Below are positions 25,815 through 34,960 of a stretch of DNA of 64,000 nucleotides, one piece after another. Position 1 is the stretch's first letter. Every line of letters starts with the position of its first letter. The DNA comes from Bog-473 sp963751335 (GTDB lineage Bacteria > Actinomycetota > Acidimicrobiia > Acidimicrobiales > RAAP-2). A program made the translations under genes and the position numbers. A model generated the notes under the pieces. It did not search any database, was not told the DNA's origin, and was given only the letters and a program-made list of their open reading frames with translations. The stretch is taken from positions 248,001 to 312,000 of the forward strand of contig CAVVUB010000004.1 of NCBI GenBank assembly GCA_963751335.1, given 5' to 3'.

Positions 25815-27049
25815 TTACCGCACCCGGCGAGCCAGAGATTGGTCATTGTGGGCCATCTCACCGACGATATGTTCCGCGATGGCCAGGGATGCGGTCGCCG
25901 CCGGTGATGGAGCGTTGCGTACCAAGGTCACTCGCGGTCGATGGTCGATTACGAAATCATCCACGAGGCGTCCGTCGCGGTGAAGCGCCTGAGCGCGCAC
26001 GCCTGACCCAGAACGAACGAGGTCGGCCGCAGTCAGTTCAGGCACGTATTCCCGGGCGCGACGAAGGAAGAGTGACGAGCTCACTGAGCCGCAAAGCTCG
26101 CGAGCACCCATTCGCCAGTGTTGACGTGCCATTTTGCGCGTTCCTGGATATCGGGCTGTGCGCCACACGTCTCGAATCCGTATGTCGCTCCACCGATAAC
26201 CCTCCTGCGAGAGCGCCAACACAGCGTTCGGTCCGACATGGACATCGCCGTCTAGGCCCCGAGTGAAATGCACTCCAAGGAAGGGATAGCGGGGATCTGG
26301 GACCGGATAGACGAGACCGCGAATGAGATCAGTACGTCCCGGTGCAATCTCGTAGTACTCCCCTCTGAAGGGCACTATCTCGGGATCTGAAGGCGCTCCA
26401 ACCATTTGAGCCACGTGCGACGACTGGAGACCGGCGCAGACAACAAGATGGTCAAAGATCCGTTCGTCGACCTCGGTTGCGACGCGAACCGTGTTGCTCC
26501 CGACGTGGATCTCCGTGACTGGGTGCCCCAGGATCACGTCGCCGCCGGACCGAACGACGTCGGCGGCGAGCGCTTCGGCAACGCGACGAAAATCGACGAC
26601 CGCCGTTTCGGGGATCAACAATGCGGAGAGTCCTCGAACGTGTGGCTCGCGGTCGCGAAGCTCTGCTGGGTCGATCACACGCGATCCGGCGATACCGTTG
26701 GCCTTCGCTCGGTTGGCCAGTTCGAACAGGTGTGGAAGTTCGTCTTCGCGAAGAGCGACGATGACCTTGCCGAGCACTTCGTAGGAGAGCTGCCGCTCGG
26801 CACAGAAGGCACGGAGGAGTTCCCCCCGCGTCGACACAACTTGGATTTGAGGGACCCGGGCGGGTAGTAGACGCCCGAGTGGACAACATTGCTGTTGTGA
26901 CTGGTCTGATGGGCCGCGACCATGGATTCCTTGTCGATCACGGTCACCTCGACACTCATCGTCTGCAGCAGACGGCGGGCCACCGAGAGCCCAACGATGC
27001 CGGCACCGATCACCCCGATGCTTGCTGTCGACGGAGCTGTCTCTGTCAT
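25815..27049 (-). pseudogene. lhgO: L-2-hydroxyglutarate oxidase family flavoprotein, one frameshift
   Basis: The N-terminal part from ATG 27049 reads SIGVIGAGIVGLSVARRLL, a FAD-binding turn, then HQTSHNSNVVHSGVYYPPG and KSKLC, wording specific to LhgO. The rest continues in another frame: RGELLRAFCAERQLSYEVLGK, through FRGEYYEIAP, to the end motif PAATASLAIAEHI. The switch occurs at a run of six C on the plus strand (26822-26827); one more base restores CRRGGELLRAF. LhgO oxidises L-2-hydroxyglutarate to 2-oxoglutarate, feeding electrons to the respiratory chain. A homopolymer error is the simplest explanation. The restored protein would be about 411 residues, close to family length. Confidence 0.8.
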
Positions 27050-27275
27050 CGGGCGATGTGTGTGTGTTGGTCCACTCGAATCCTGCGATACGCCGCTCGA
27101 TGAATGATCGGTACGTCCGTCCTGTCAAGAGCGTCCTTGAACCGCATTCCGTGACTCGGGGTCGAACAATTGCAGAACATCGGTCTGACCCTATCCACGG
27201 GCTGGCCCTGCCGGCAGCACGGTACGCAGCAGCGACCGGGGCCACGCGGTTGTTCGGGCGGCTGGCGAGACGCGG

Positions 27276-27306
27276 ACGGACCCCAGGCCATCGGCCTGGG
27301 GTCCGT
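27276..27306 (-). terminator. Perfect 14-bp hairpin
   Basis: Arms 27276-27289 (acggaccccaggcc) and 27293-27306 (ggcctggggtccgt) pair perfectly around a 3-nt loop. It lies 46 nt past the stop of the glycine-rich protein gene. It has no T tract on either strand, so it may act as a structural or bidirectional terminator. Confidence 0.6.
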
Positions 27307-27351
27307 TCCGATCATTCGTATCGGGGCCGCCCTCGGGCCGGCCCGAAACTT

Positions 27352-28284
27352 CTAGGGATGGAAGGTGATGGTGATGGAGCCCGCGAGCCCGTTGCCACTG
27401 GTGTTCGGGAAGTAATGGACCCTCCGAGCCGTCGGGCCCGTCCAGTTCGCGCCGCCGCCGCCGCCGCCAGCAGCCTGGCAGTCGGTCCCGCCGCTGCCGC
27501 CGCCGCCGCCGGCGCCGTTGCCGGCTCCGCCACCACCACCGGCCGCGCTGTCACCGAAGCTCACACCTGTGTTGGCGCCGCCGCCGGTTTGACCGTTGGC
27601 CTGGCCCGTACCGGTCAGACCGCCGGCACCGCCGCCCTCGCCGCCGCCGCCGCCGGCGCCGCCCGGTGACCCGTTGGGCGCGGTCGTGCCCGAATTGCCA
27701 CCGCCCCCAGCGTTGGTGCCCGCGCACATCGACTCGCCGCCGCCTCCCGCACCGCCAGCGATCAGCACGACAGTGCCCTTGATGGTGAGCCCGGTCGCAC
27801 CACCACCACCACCGCCGCTGCCGTCGCTACCGTTCGAACCGGCACAGCCGAGCGATCCGTTGGCGCCGTCGCAGTGGTAGCCGACACCGCCATTGCCACC
27901 GGTCAGGAATCCCGCACCTCCGGCATTGTTCACCCCGACGACGCCCGAGCCGGCGGGCGCGTTGGCTCCACCACAGCCGACGTCATAGGTGACTTGGGTG
28001 CCGGACTTGAGGTTCGTGAACTTCGCCCTGACGCCACCTCCGGTACCACCACTCGAGTTGCCCGCCGACGCTGCTCCGCCGCCGGTCCCGCCGTTACCGC
28101 CGAAGGCGGCGACCTTCATGGTGTGCATCCCGTGCGGGACCTTGATCGTGGTCGGTACTCCGCATGTTGCCGCTGCGGACGCGGGGCCCGTCGAACCGAC
28201 CGCCAGAGTGGTCGCTCCGATCGCTCCGCCTGCCGTTGCTCCGACGAGCACACCGATGACTGGGATCGCATTGCGAATTCGCAC
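27352..28284 (-). CDS. Secreted glycine-rich protein
   Basis: The protein is about 310 residues from GTG 28284, with GGGGGTGG just upstream; the frame is open another 31 codons but without signal-like sequence. It has a signal peptide with a hydrophobic core (VIGVLVGATAGGAIGATTLAV) and cleavage near GPASAAAT. The mature part is built of GGxGG and GGGGG runs interrupted by short strands such as VTYDVGCGGANAPAG and TIKGTVVLIAGGAGGGG. It ends GLAGSITITFHP, a strand typical of the end of glycine-rich beta-structured domains. About six cysteines may form disulfides. I assign no function; a surface or matrix protein is a reasonable guess. The downstream hairpin suggests a single-gene transcript. 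Confidence 0.7.
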   Translation of the reverse strand: MRIRNAIPVIGVLVGATAGGAIGATTLAVGSTGPASAAATCGVPTTIKVPHGMHTMKVAAFGGNGGTGGGAASAGNSSGGTGGGVRAKFTNLKSGTQVTYDVGCGGANAPAGSGVVGVNNAGGAGFLTGGNGGVGYHCDGANGSLGCAGSNGSDGSGGGGGGATGLTIKGTVVLIAGGAGGGGESMCAGTNAGGGGNSGTTAPNGSPGGAGGGGGEGGGAGGLTGTGQANGQTGGGANTGVSFGDSAAGGGGGAGNGAGGGGGSGGTDCQAAGGGGGGANWTGPTARRVHYFPNTSGNGLAGSITITFHP

Positions 28285-28468
28285 GGATCCACCCCCAATC
28301 TCTTTCTTTGTGGTCCGGAATTGGACCCGTTCTCTTCGTCGTCCGGAGTTGGTCGATCGAATTCCCCGCTCTTCCAACGACCGTAGCAGCTCAGGTAAAT
28401 CTAAGGAAGGGCCGTTGTAAGACCCTTACCGCTGGCAGATTCAGGGTGCAATTGGGGTTGCGCGGCGG

Positions 28469-28840
28469 GTGGCGACGGTGGCGGCCGGAATCGCAATGAC
28501 GACAGGCATCGGATTGGCGGGAGCTGGCGTGGCTTCGGCGGCGGCGCCAGCGCTCAGGATCAAGGAGGGCGCGATCTGGACTCTCAAGGAGAATGCCCCT
28601 GGAGGGTGTGAGCAAGTCGTCTTCGCTTCCAACGGCACATTCTCCGCGGCAAACGGTGATGCCGGCCAGTGGATCGGTGGCAAATCGACGATCACCATGC
28701 GCTGGTTGCAAGGGGCCGACCCTGGCGTGGGCTTCGGTGGCAATTTCATTTCGTCGAAGTCGATCTACAAAGGCAACGTCACGACTGCAGTGGGTTCCCT
28801 AGGTGCCAAGCTGGTCCACAAGGCCGTGGCTGGCTGCTGA
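28469..28840 (+). CDS. Small secreted protein of unknown function
   Basis: The protein is 123 residues from GTG 28469. The N-terminus (ATVAAGIAMTTGIGLAGAGVASAAAPA) is a clear signal peptide with cleavage near ASAAA-P. The mature domain, about 95 residues, contains GAIWTLKENAPGGCEQVVFASNGTF and ends AVAGC. Two cysteines, one early and one at the extreme C-terminus, could form a disulfide. I do not recognise a family. It stands alone on the plus strand, diverging from the glycine-rich gene, and is followed 42 nt later by a good intrinsic terminator. Confidence 0.65.
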   Translation: MATVAAGIAMTTGIGLAGAGVASAAAPALRIKEGAIWTLKENAPGGCEQVVFASNGTFSAANGDAGQWIGGKSTITMRWLQGADPGVGFGGNFISSKSIYKGNVTTAVGSLGAKLVHKAVAGC

Positions 28841-29629
28841 CCATTGAGGGCTGCCCGCGGCGCAATGAGCCGGTGATGCCCGAGCCCGGCGACCGTAGTC
28901 CGGGCTTTTTCATCGAGCCCTCCCGGTGCTGGGCCTTCGTGTTCGACCACAACTTGCAATCGACGCATTGCTGGGAGGCTCCGTCACATACGGGCCGGTG
29001 GCACTCACCCCGGGGTGATCGGTGGTGGCGGGTTTGGTCATGCTCGGACCACATCGTCGGATTGACGGCGGTCAGAGAGCACGGGCGTTCGCAGAGAGAG
29101 GGCGCGGTTTACCCTGGCGGTCGGACTACCAGGATGGTGATGGATGCCGTGTTGGCTCCGTCGATCTCCCCACCGATGCCGCTGGGCAACGTGGTGGACG
29201 CGCGAACCGCGGGCGAGCCGATCGGACTGATTTGGCCGAGCTACCGAGAGGTTCGCTGAGTCCGTAGGCGCGTCGCGTATCTCGGTGGAGATGGCGTGGA
29301 CGGTGTCGCGCATCACCCCGTCACCTCCCGTCCCGTCGCCTTCACCCCATTCTGACGCTCGTCGATGGAGCCTTCCGGTCTTCTTTCCCCACGAGGGGAT
29401 CTCGGAACGTCGCTCCACCCGCCGAGAGGCGAGACCACGTGTCTCCGTCCTGATCGGCTTCTGGAAACCCGCTGCCATGGCCGCCACACCAGCAAACCGA
29501 CCTGACTCACCCCTCCGTCTCAGCGAAGCGGCCCTCGGCTCTCATCGGTCGAGGGCCGCGACGCGTGAGAACGCAGATCCGGGAGCTTCGCACTGAGCGC
29601 GCGAAGAATACCGGCCGAGATCTGCCCGA
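28841..29629. other. Intergenic region with terminator and inverted repeat
   Basis: Nearly 800 bp with no gene I can support. Apart from the terminator at 28883-28910, a perfect 10-bp inverted repeat occurs at 29528-29559 (gcggccctcg / cgagggccgc, 12-nt loop, no T tract). Several open frames cross the region, but none shows protein-like patterning. Confidence 0.5.
28883..28910 (+). terminator. Intrinsic terminator
   Basis: Hairpin agcccgg (28883-28889), 10-nt loop, ccgggct (28900-28906), then four T at 28907-28910. It follows the small secreted protein gene by 42 nt on the same strand. Confidence 0.75.
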
Positions 29630-30088
29630 CTAGTCAGACGCGGTGATGGTCAATGTCGCCGGGTACGTCTTGGTGTTCTTCTTGTTGGAGAGACCAAGTG
29701 TCGCAGTCGACCCCGCGGAGCCGCCGGAAACACAGATCAACTCGGTTTCGCTCTTGGGAAGCGAGAAGAACGGGCTTCCCCCGAATGTCACGAAGGCTGT
29801 CGCGGTTCCCGTGTTCTTGATTTCGAAGGAGGTGGGAGGGTTCGACTCTGTGCAGTTTCCTCCACTCGTGTCCTCGCTGATGGTCAACGCCTTTGGCTTG
29901 AAGACCGCCGTCTTGCCCTGGCCTTTGATCTTCGACGTGGGAATCGCCGGCGAGAAGCCGTGCGCTCCAGACGCCCCCGTGACAACGAAGTGCGGACTCG
30001 TGGCAGCTCCGGCCGGGAGAGACATCACGGTCGCCAAAGCGACACCTCCCGCAGCGGCCAGCACGGCCCGGTTGTTCAGCTTTCTCAT
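29630..30088 (-). CDS. Small secreted protein, Ig-like or pilin-like beta domain
   Basis: The protein is about 152 residues from ATG 30088, with GGGAGG 6-7 nt upstream. The signal peptide (RAVLAAAGGVALATVMSL, then AGAA) precedes a mature domain of short beta-strand-like stretches: FEIKNTGTATAFVTFGGSPFF, and TATLGLSNKK with TLTITASD at the end. 'IKNTGTATAFVTF' resembles the core of bacterial ASH/immunoglobulin-like domains, which usually serve as structural or adhesive modules. Two cysteines (NCTES, LICVSGG) could be bridged. No neighbour gives functional context. It is transcribed away from rnpB. Confidence 0.65.
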   Translation of the reverse strand: MRKLNNRAVLAAAGGVALATVMSLPAGAATSPHFVVTGASGAHGFSPAIPTSKIKGQGKTAVFKPKALTISEDTSGGNCTESNPPTSFEIKNTGTATAFVTFGGSPFFSLPKSETELICVSGGSAGSTATLGLSNKKNTKTYPATLTITASD

Positions 30089-30480
30089 CTGTGACCTCCC
30101 GCTCATCCATCCACCTGGTCCCCCACCGGGACCGCTCGAAGGGTAGCCTTCGCTTCACCGTCGCTGCAATTAGTTGCCGCGAGGAAGCGGTCAGTCCGCC
30201 CGGCATGGATGGGTGGACGTTTCGGGCTGGTTGACGTGTGAGCCGGCCTGCAAGTGGGATTCTGTGACCAATGACCGTCTGAACTGGTTGACTGCTGGGG
30301 GGACAACACGAGCGGGAACCTCGGAGACGGCACCCAGACGTCGAGTTCGTCTCCCGTCCAGGTGCTGTCCCCGCTCACCTAACGCTTCGTTCGGGCCGGA
30401 CCAGAACACAGGTTTCTGCCGGCTTTCCTCTTGCGAGCCAGCGCATTCCACGTCAGCGTCGGGACCGATCGACAACTGTG
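30089..30480. other. Interval between secreted-protein gene and rnpB
   Basis: No gene is supported. It contains a 28-nt imperfect copy of the 3' end of rnpB at 30238-30265. The remainder, including 'ggtgctgtccccgctcacctaacg' near 30360-30385, shows no recognised element. Confidence 0.5.
30238..30265 (-). repeat. Partial copy of the rnpB 3' end
   Basis: On the plus strand this reads gtgagccggcctg followed by a variable 5-nt patch and gggattctgt. It differs from the true rnpB end (30484-30511) at 3 of 28 positions. It lies 246 nt further from the gene body, on the accessory side. Displaced copies of RNA-gene 3' ends are typical of integration sites, but no integrase gene is visible. Confidence 0.7.
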
Positions 30481-30859
<379 letters not shown>

Positions 30860-30918
30860 ACCACCCAGTCTGGCACCGGGCCCGGGCCGGGCACAGCACC
30901 TCGGTAGGGTGGACCTCG

Positions 30919-32451
30919 ATGTCCGGCGGCGCCAACCAGCTCTTCGACCCCGAGGCCCTCCCTGTGGCCGAGCCGGATCGACCGGCCCAGGGCCTGAACG
31001 AGGAAGCCCCGTTGCCGGATGAACAGCCGGCGGCGGCGACCGTGTCCGAGCGCCTGGCGGCGCGGGTGGCCGCGGCGGAACGCCGGGCCCGGTCCGGCGG
31101 CCCCCGGGCCGACTCCGGGGAGGAGCCCGGCGGGGGGTCGGAGTACGACCCGGAGCTCCATCGGGACACCCATCCCGATGTCCTCTCTATTGGGGGTCTC
31201 TACGAGCAGGTCGAGCACGCCTTGGCCCGGGCCTTCCCGCGCACCCGCCAGCTCTGGGTCCGCGGTGAGATCCACCATCTCTCCGATCACCGCTCGGGCC
31301 ACCTCTACCTGGAGCTGACAGACCCCGACGACAGCGCTGGTCGCTCGGGGCCGCGGGGCCGGGGCGGCGTACCCACGTTGAACGTGAAGTGCTGGCGCAC
31401 CACGTGGGCCCCCTTGCGTCACGCCCTGGGGAAAGAGGGCATCGAACTGGCCGAGGGCATGATCGTGGTCCTGCGCGGCTCGCTCGATCTCTACCGGGCC
31501 AAGGGTGAGCTCAGCCTCGTCCTGGCCGAGATCGACGTCACGGCGATCTTGGGTCGGATGGCGGCCCAGCGCGCCTCCCTGCTGCGCCGACTCGACACCG
31601 AGGGACTGTTGCGGGCCAACGTCGCCCTGCCCGTGCCCGACGTCACCATGCACATCGGGCTCGTGGCCAGCCCGGGCACCGAGGGCTACCACGACTTCCT
31701 CGGGCGCCTGACCGAGTCGGGCTTCGGCTTCCGTGTGTCCTTCGTCCCGGTGCCGGTGCAGGGAACCCACGCGCCGGCGGCCATCGCCCGCGCCCTGCGC
31801 TTCTTGAGCCGCAGCGACTGCGACATCATCGCCCTCGTGCGCGGCGGCGGATCGAGAGCGGACCTGGCCGCCTTCGAGACCGAGATCGTGGCCCGGGCCG
31901 TCGCCACTGCCACCAAGCCGGTCTTCACCGGCATCGGGCACACGGGAGACGAGACCGTGGCCGACGTCGTGGCGGCCCACGCCTGCATCACGCCGACCGA
32001 GTGCGGGCACGCCATCGCGGTGTCGACACGCCAGTGGTGGACCGCGCACGTGGCGGCGCCGGCCGACGTGCTGGCCCGGCGGGTGCCGGCCTTCCTGGCC
32101 GAGACCGAGGGGCGCGACGCGCAGGCGAGAGGCCGGCTGACGGCGGCGGCCCGGCACCAGCTGCGGGTGCATCGAGAGCGCCTGAGCCACAAGGCGACCG
32201 CAGTGTCCCGTCGGGCGCCTGCCGCGCTCGACTCGTGCGAGGCCACGCTGCGCAGCCGGGCCGGCCGCCTGGCCTCGGCCCCGGGCGGGCACCTCGACCG
32301 TTCCGAGGAGCGCGTGCATGCTTTGCGCCGGTTGCTCGACGCCTACGACGTGGAGCGTCAACTCGAGCGCGGCTACAGCCTGACGTTGCGGGCCGACGGT
32401 TCGCTGGTGCGCAGCGGCGCGGCGACGTCGCTGCCGGCGACGAGCTGGTGA
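30919..32451 (+). CDS. xseA: Exodeoxyribonuclease VII large subunit, 3' end frameshifted
   Basis: The protein is 510 residues from ATG 30919. The open frame continues upstream through rnpB, but that part is spurious. A charged 80-residue extension precedes the OB-fold (QLWVRGEIHHLSDHRSGHLYLEL). The nuclease core has GLVASPGTEGYHDFL, DIIALVRGGGSRADLAAFE and GIGHTGDETVADVVAAH, the last being the family signature. The frame ends at 32451 after GAATSLPATSW. A relative would continue DVAAGDELVTRFADG, and exactly that lies in the next frame, so one base is missing near 32420-32425. Together with XseB it degrades single-stranded DNA from both ends. Confidence 0.9.
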   Translation: MSGGANQLFDPEALPVAEPDRPAQGLNEEAPLPDEQPAAATVSERLAARVAAAERRARSGGPRADSGEEPGGGSEYDPELHRDTHPDVLSIGGLYEQVEHALARAFPRTRQLWVRGEIHHLSDHRSGHLYLELTDPDDSAGRSGPRGRGGVPTLNVKCWRTTWAPLRHALGKEGIELAEGMIVVLRGSLDLYRAKGELSLVLAEIDVTAILGRMAAQRASLLRRLDTEGLLRANVALPVPDVTMHIGLVASPGTEGYHDFLGRLTESGFGFRVSFVPVPVQGTHAPAAIARALRFLSRSDCDIIALVRGGGSRADLAAFETEIVARAVATATKPVFTGIGHTGDETVADVVAAHACITPTECGHAIAVSTRQWWTAHVAAPADVLARRVPAFLAETEGRDAQARGRLTAAARHQLRVHRERLSHKATAVSRRAPAALDSCEATLRSRAGRLASAPGGHLDRSEERVHALRRLLDAYDVERQLERGYSLTLRADGSLVRSGAATSLPATSW

Positions 32452-32543
32452 CCCGCTTCGCCGACGGCTCGGTGCACAGCCGGGTGGAGGACACGGTGGC
32501 CGGCCGGGGGGCCGAGGACGAGACGAAGAGAAGGAGACGCACC

Positions 32544-32831
32544 GTGAGTGCTGCAGCAGCCGAAGCAGGCGCCGTGGAGGCGCCCGCCGCCGTGCCGGTG
32601 GAGAAGCTCAGCTACACGGAGGCGAGTCGCGAGCTCGACACCATCGTCTCGTTCTTCGACCAGCGCGAGGTCGACGTCGACGTGCTGGTGGCGCGGCTCG
32701 AGCGGGCCACCGCGCTGATCGACGAGCTGGACAGGCGGTTGCGCCAGACCCGGGCGCAGGTCGAGGAGCTGGTGCCGCGGCTCGAGACCCTGGCCCACGA
32801 AGCGGCGGCAGGAGGAGACACCGATGAGTGA
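32544..32831 (+). CDS. xseB: Exodeoxyribonuclease VII small subunit
   Basis: The protein is 95 residues from GTG 32544, with AAGGAG 7 nt upstream. The family core is LSYTEASRELDTIVSFFD, then DVDVLVARLERATALIDELDRRL, a helical hairpin that coats the large subunit. There is an Ala/Glu-rich N-terminal extension of about 20 residues. The frame is open upstream and encodes the displaced C-terminus of XseA (GDELVTRFADGSVHSRVE) with no stop between. After correction of the xseA frameshift the two subunits would be fused in frame, unless a further error hides a stop. The 3' end overlaps the MBL gene by 8 nt. Confidence 0.85.
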   Translation: MSAAAAEAGAVEAPAAVPVEKLSYTEASRELDTIVSFFDQREVDVDVLVARLERATALIDELDRRLRQTRAQVEELVPRLETLAHEAAAGGDTDE

Positions 32832-33553
32832 CACGGACGCAGCCGACCGGGTCTACTTCAAACAGTTGCTGTCGGGGCGCGACTTCGCCTACGGCGACAT
32901 GATGGCCCGGCAGATGGTCAACTTCGTCTACCTGATCGGCGACCGCGAGACGGGGGAGGCGGTGGTCGTCGACCCCGCCTACAACGTGCAGGACCTGCTC
33001 GACATCGTGGCGGCCGACGGCATGCGCCTCACCGGCGTGCTGGGCACGCACTTCCACCCCGACCATCTCGGTGGCGAGCTGGGCGGGTTCTCGCTCGAGG
33101 GCATCGAGCGCGCTGCTCGACCTGGCCCCGGTGCCGGTGCACGTGCAGAGCGACGAGTTGCCCTGGGTCGAGCGGACCACCGGGGTGGGGGCCGGCGATC
33201 TCGTCGGCCACGACAGTGGTGACGTGGTTCGCGTCGGGGACGTGTCCATCGAGCTCATCCACACGCCGGGGCACACGCCGGGCAGCCAGTGCTTCCTCGT
33301 CGACGGCCGGCTGGTGGCCGGCGACACCCTCTTTCTGGAGGGCTGCGGGCGCACCGACTTCCCAGGGTCGGATCCGCTCGCCATGTACGAGTCGATCCAC
33401 AACCGTCTGGCCCGCGTGCCCGACGAGGCCATCCTGTTCCCGGGTCACCTCTACTCGGCCGATCCGTCGGCCTCCATGGGGGAGACCCGGAAGTGGAACT
33501 ATGTCTTCAAGCCTCGCTCGGCCGAGGAATGGATGGCGATGTTCGGGTTCTGA
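32824..33553 (+). pseudogene. MBL-fold metallo-hydrolase, one frameshift
   Basis: The first frame (ATG 32824) gives VNFVYLIGDRETGEAVVVDPAY and the zinc motif THFHPDHLGG. A second frame from about 33110 continues LLDLAPVPVHVQSDELPW, HTPGHTPGSQCFLVDGRLVAGDTLF, and a late GH in FPGHLY. These are the HxHxDH, distal His, Asp and His ligands of a glyoxalase II or persulfide-dioxygenase-like enzyme. Dropping one base near 33107-33110 (gagcgcgctg to gaggcgctg) joins them as GIEALLDLAP, giving about 242 residues. It overlaps xseB and is 17 nt upstream of the flavoprotein gene. The substrate is unknown, probably a thioester or persulfide. Confidence 0.8.
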
Positions 33554-33570
33554 AGGCTACGAAGTAGTCC

Positions 33571-34833
33571 GTGACGAACGAACATCTGCAGGCTGAGAGC
33601 ACGATCATCGTCGTCGGAGCGTCCCTGGCCGGGTGGCGCGCCGTCGAGACGCTGCGCACCGAGGGCTACGAGGGGACCATCACCCTGGTGGGCGGGGAGC
33701 GCCATTTGCCCTACGACCGGCCCCCCCTTTCCAAACAGGTCCTCGCCGGTACATGGCCGGCGGAGAAGGCGGTGCTGGCCGACAAGCGACGCTCGAGCGA
33801 GCTGCGCGTGCACGAGGTGCTGGGGCAGCGCGCCACCGCGCTCGATGTGGCGGCGCGCCGGGTCACGCTCGACGACGGCAACGAGCTCCAGGGCGACGGG
33901 CTCGTCATCACCACCGGCGCCACGCCGCGCCCGCTCCCGGGCACCGAGGATCTGAGCCAGGCCGACGGCCTCTTCACCTTGCGCACGCTCGACGATGCGC
34001 TGGCGCTGCGGACCGCGGTGACGGCCACCGAGGGAGCGCAGGTGATCGTCGTCGGCGCCGGCTTCATCGGGGCCGAGGTGGCCTCGACCTGCTCCACCCT
34101 GGGCTGCAGGGTCACCGTGCTCGAGGCCCTGGCCGTCCCGCTGGAGCCCATCCTCGGTCCCGAGATCGGCGCGCACTGTGGCTCGCTGCACGGGGCGCAC
34201 GGGGTCGAGCTGCGCACCGGCGTCGCCGTCGGTGCGGTGCGCCGGGCGGCTCCAGACGGCAGGTCCGCCGGGGCCCACCGCCTCGAGGTCGAGCTCGACG
34301 GTGGGGAGGTGCTGGCGGCCGACGTCGTCGTGGTCGGCATCGGCGTCGTCCCCGAGACGGGGTGGCTGCGCGACTCGGGACTCATGCTCGAGAACGGGGT
34401 GGCGTGCGACGACCGGTTGTTCGCGGCGGACGGAGTTGTGGCCGCGGGCGACGTGGCCCGCTGGAAATGGCGACACGACGGGTCCGAGGAGATGATCCGC
34501 ATCGAGCACTGGAACGTGGCCGCAGAAGCCGGCGTCGCCGCGGCGCGCAACCTGCTGGCCGGGCGTTCCGACGCAACCTCGTTCACTCCCGTCCCCTACT
34601 TCTGGTCTGACCAGTACGGCATCCGCTTTCAGGTCATCGGGAGCCCGCGGGGCAGCGACGAGGTGAAGGTGGTCGACGGGTCGTTCGCGGAAGGCAAGTT
34701 CGTCGCCCTCTTCGGGCGCGACGATCGCCTGAGCGCAGTGATGGCCATCGGCCGGCCGCGCCAACTGATGCTGTACCGGCCTCTGCTCGAGCGTGGCAGT
34801 AGCTGGTCGGAGGCCTTGGCCCACGAGACCTGA
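33571..34833 (+). CDS. FAD-dependent pyridine nucleotide reductase (ferredoxin reductase-like)
   Basis: The protein is 420 residues from GTG 33571. The FAD-binding turn is IIVVGASLAGWRAVETLR, then PYDRPPLSKQVLAG, wording typical of oxygenase-coupled ferredoxin/rubredoxin reductases. The NAD-binding turn is VIVVGAGFIGAEVASTC. VVAAGDVARWKW and HWNVAAEAGVAAARNLL are the second FAD contact and dimer interface. The C-terminal reductase domain has PYFWSDQYGIRFQVIG. It transfers electrons from NAD(P)H to a small iron-sulfur carrier or acts in redox defence; no ferredoxin or P450 gene is adjacent. It follows the MBL-fold gene by 17 nt, probably in one operon with xseAB. Confidence 0.88.
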   Translation: MTNEHLQAESTIIVVGASLAGWRAVETLRTEGYEGTITLVGGERHLPYDRPPLSKQVLAGTWPAEKAVLADKRRSSELRVHEVLGQRATALDVAARRVTLDDGNELQGDGLVITTGATPRPLPGTEDLSQADGLFTLRTLDDALALRTAVTATEGAQVIVVGAGFIGAEVASTCSTLGCRVTVLEALAVPLEPILGPEIGAHCGSLHGAHGVELRTGVAVGAVRRAAPDGRSAGAHRLEVELDGGEVLAADVVVVGIGVVPETGWLRDSGLMLENGVACDDRLFAADGVVAAGDVARWKWRHDGSEEMIRIEHWNVAAEAGVAAARNLLAGRSDATSFTPVPYFWSDQYGIRFQVIGSPRGSDEVKVVDGSFAEGKFVALFGRDDRLSAVMAIGRPRQLMLYRPLLERGSSWSEALAHET

Positions 34834-34960
34834 CCATCCTCGGCGCGCGTGCCGCCGAACTGAAAAGTGTGGTTTGTTGCATTTAGGGTACAATTAGGTC
34901 CGATTGGCGAGCACCCTTTAGGCGGGCCTCGTTTGGCGACGAAGGAAGGACACCCTCGGC

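Noticed and set aside
29285..29596. A 103-codon plus-strand frame
   Set aside because: No ribosome site, no hydrophobic or domain pattern, and it crosses a perfect inverted repeat.
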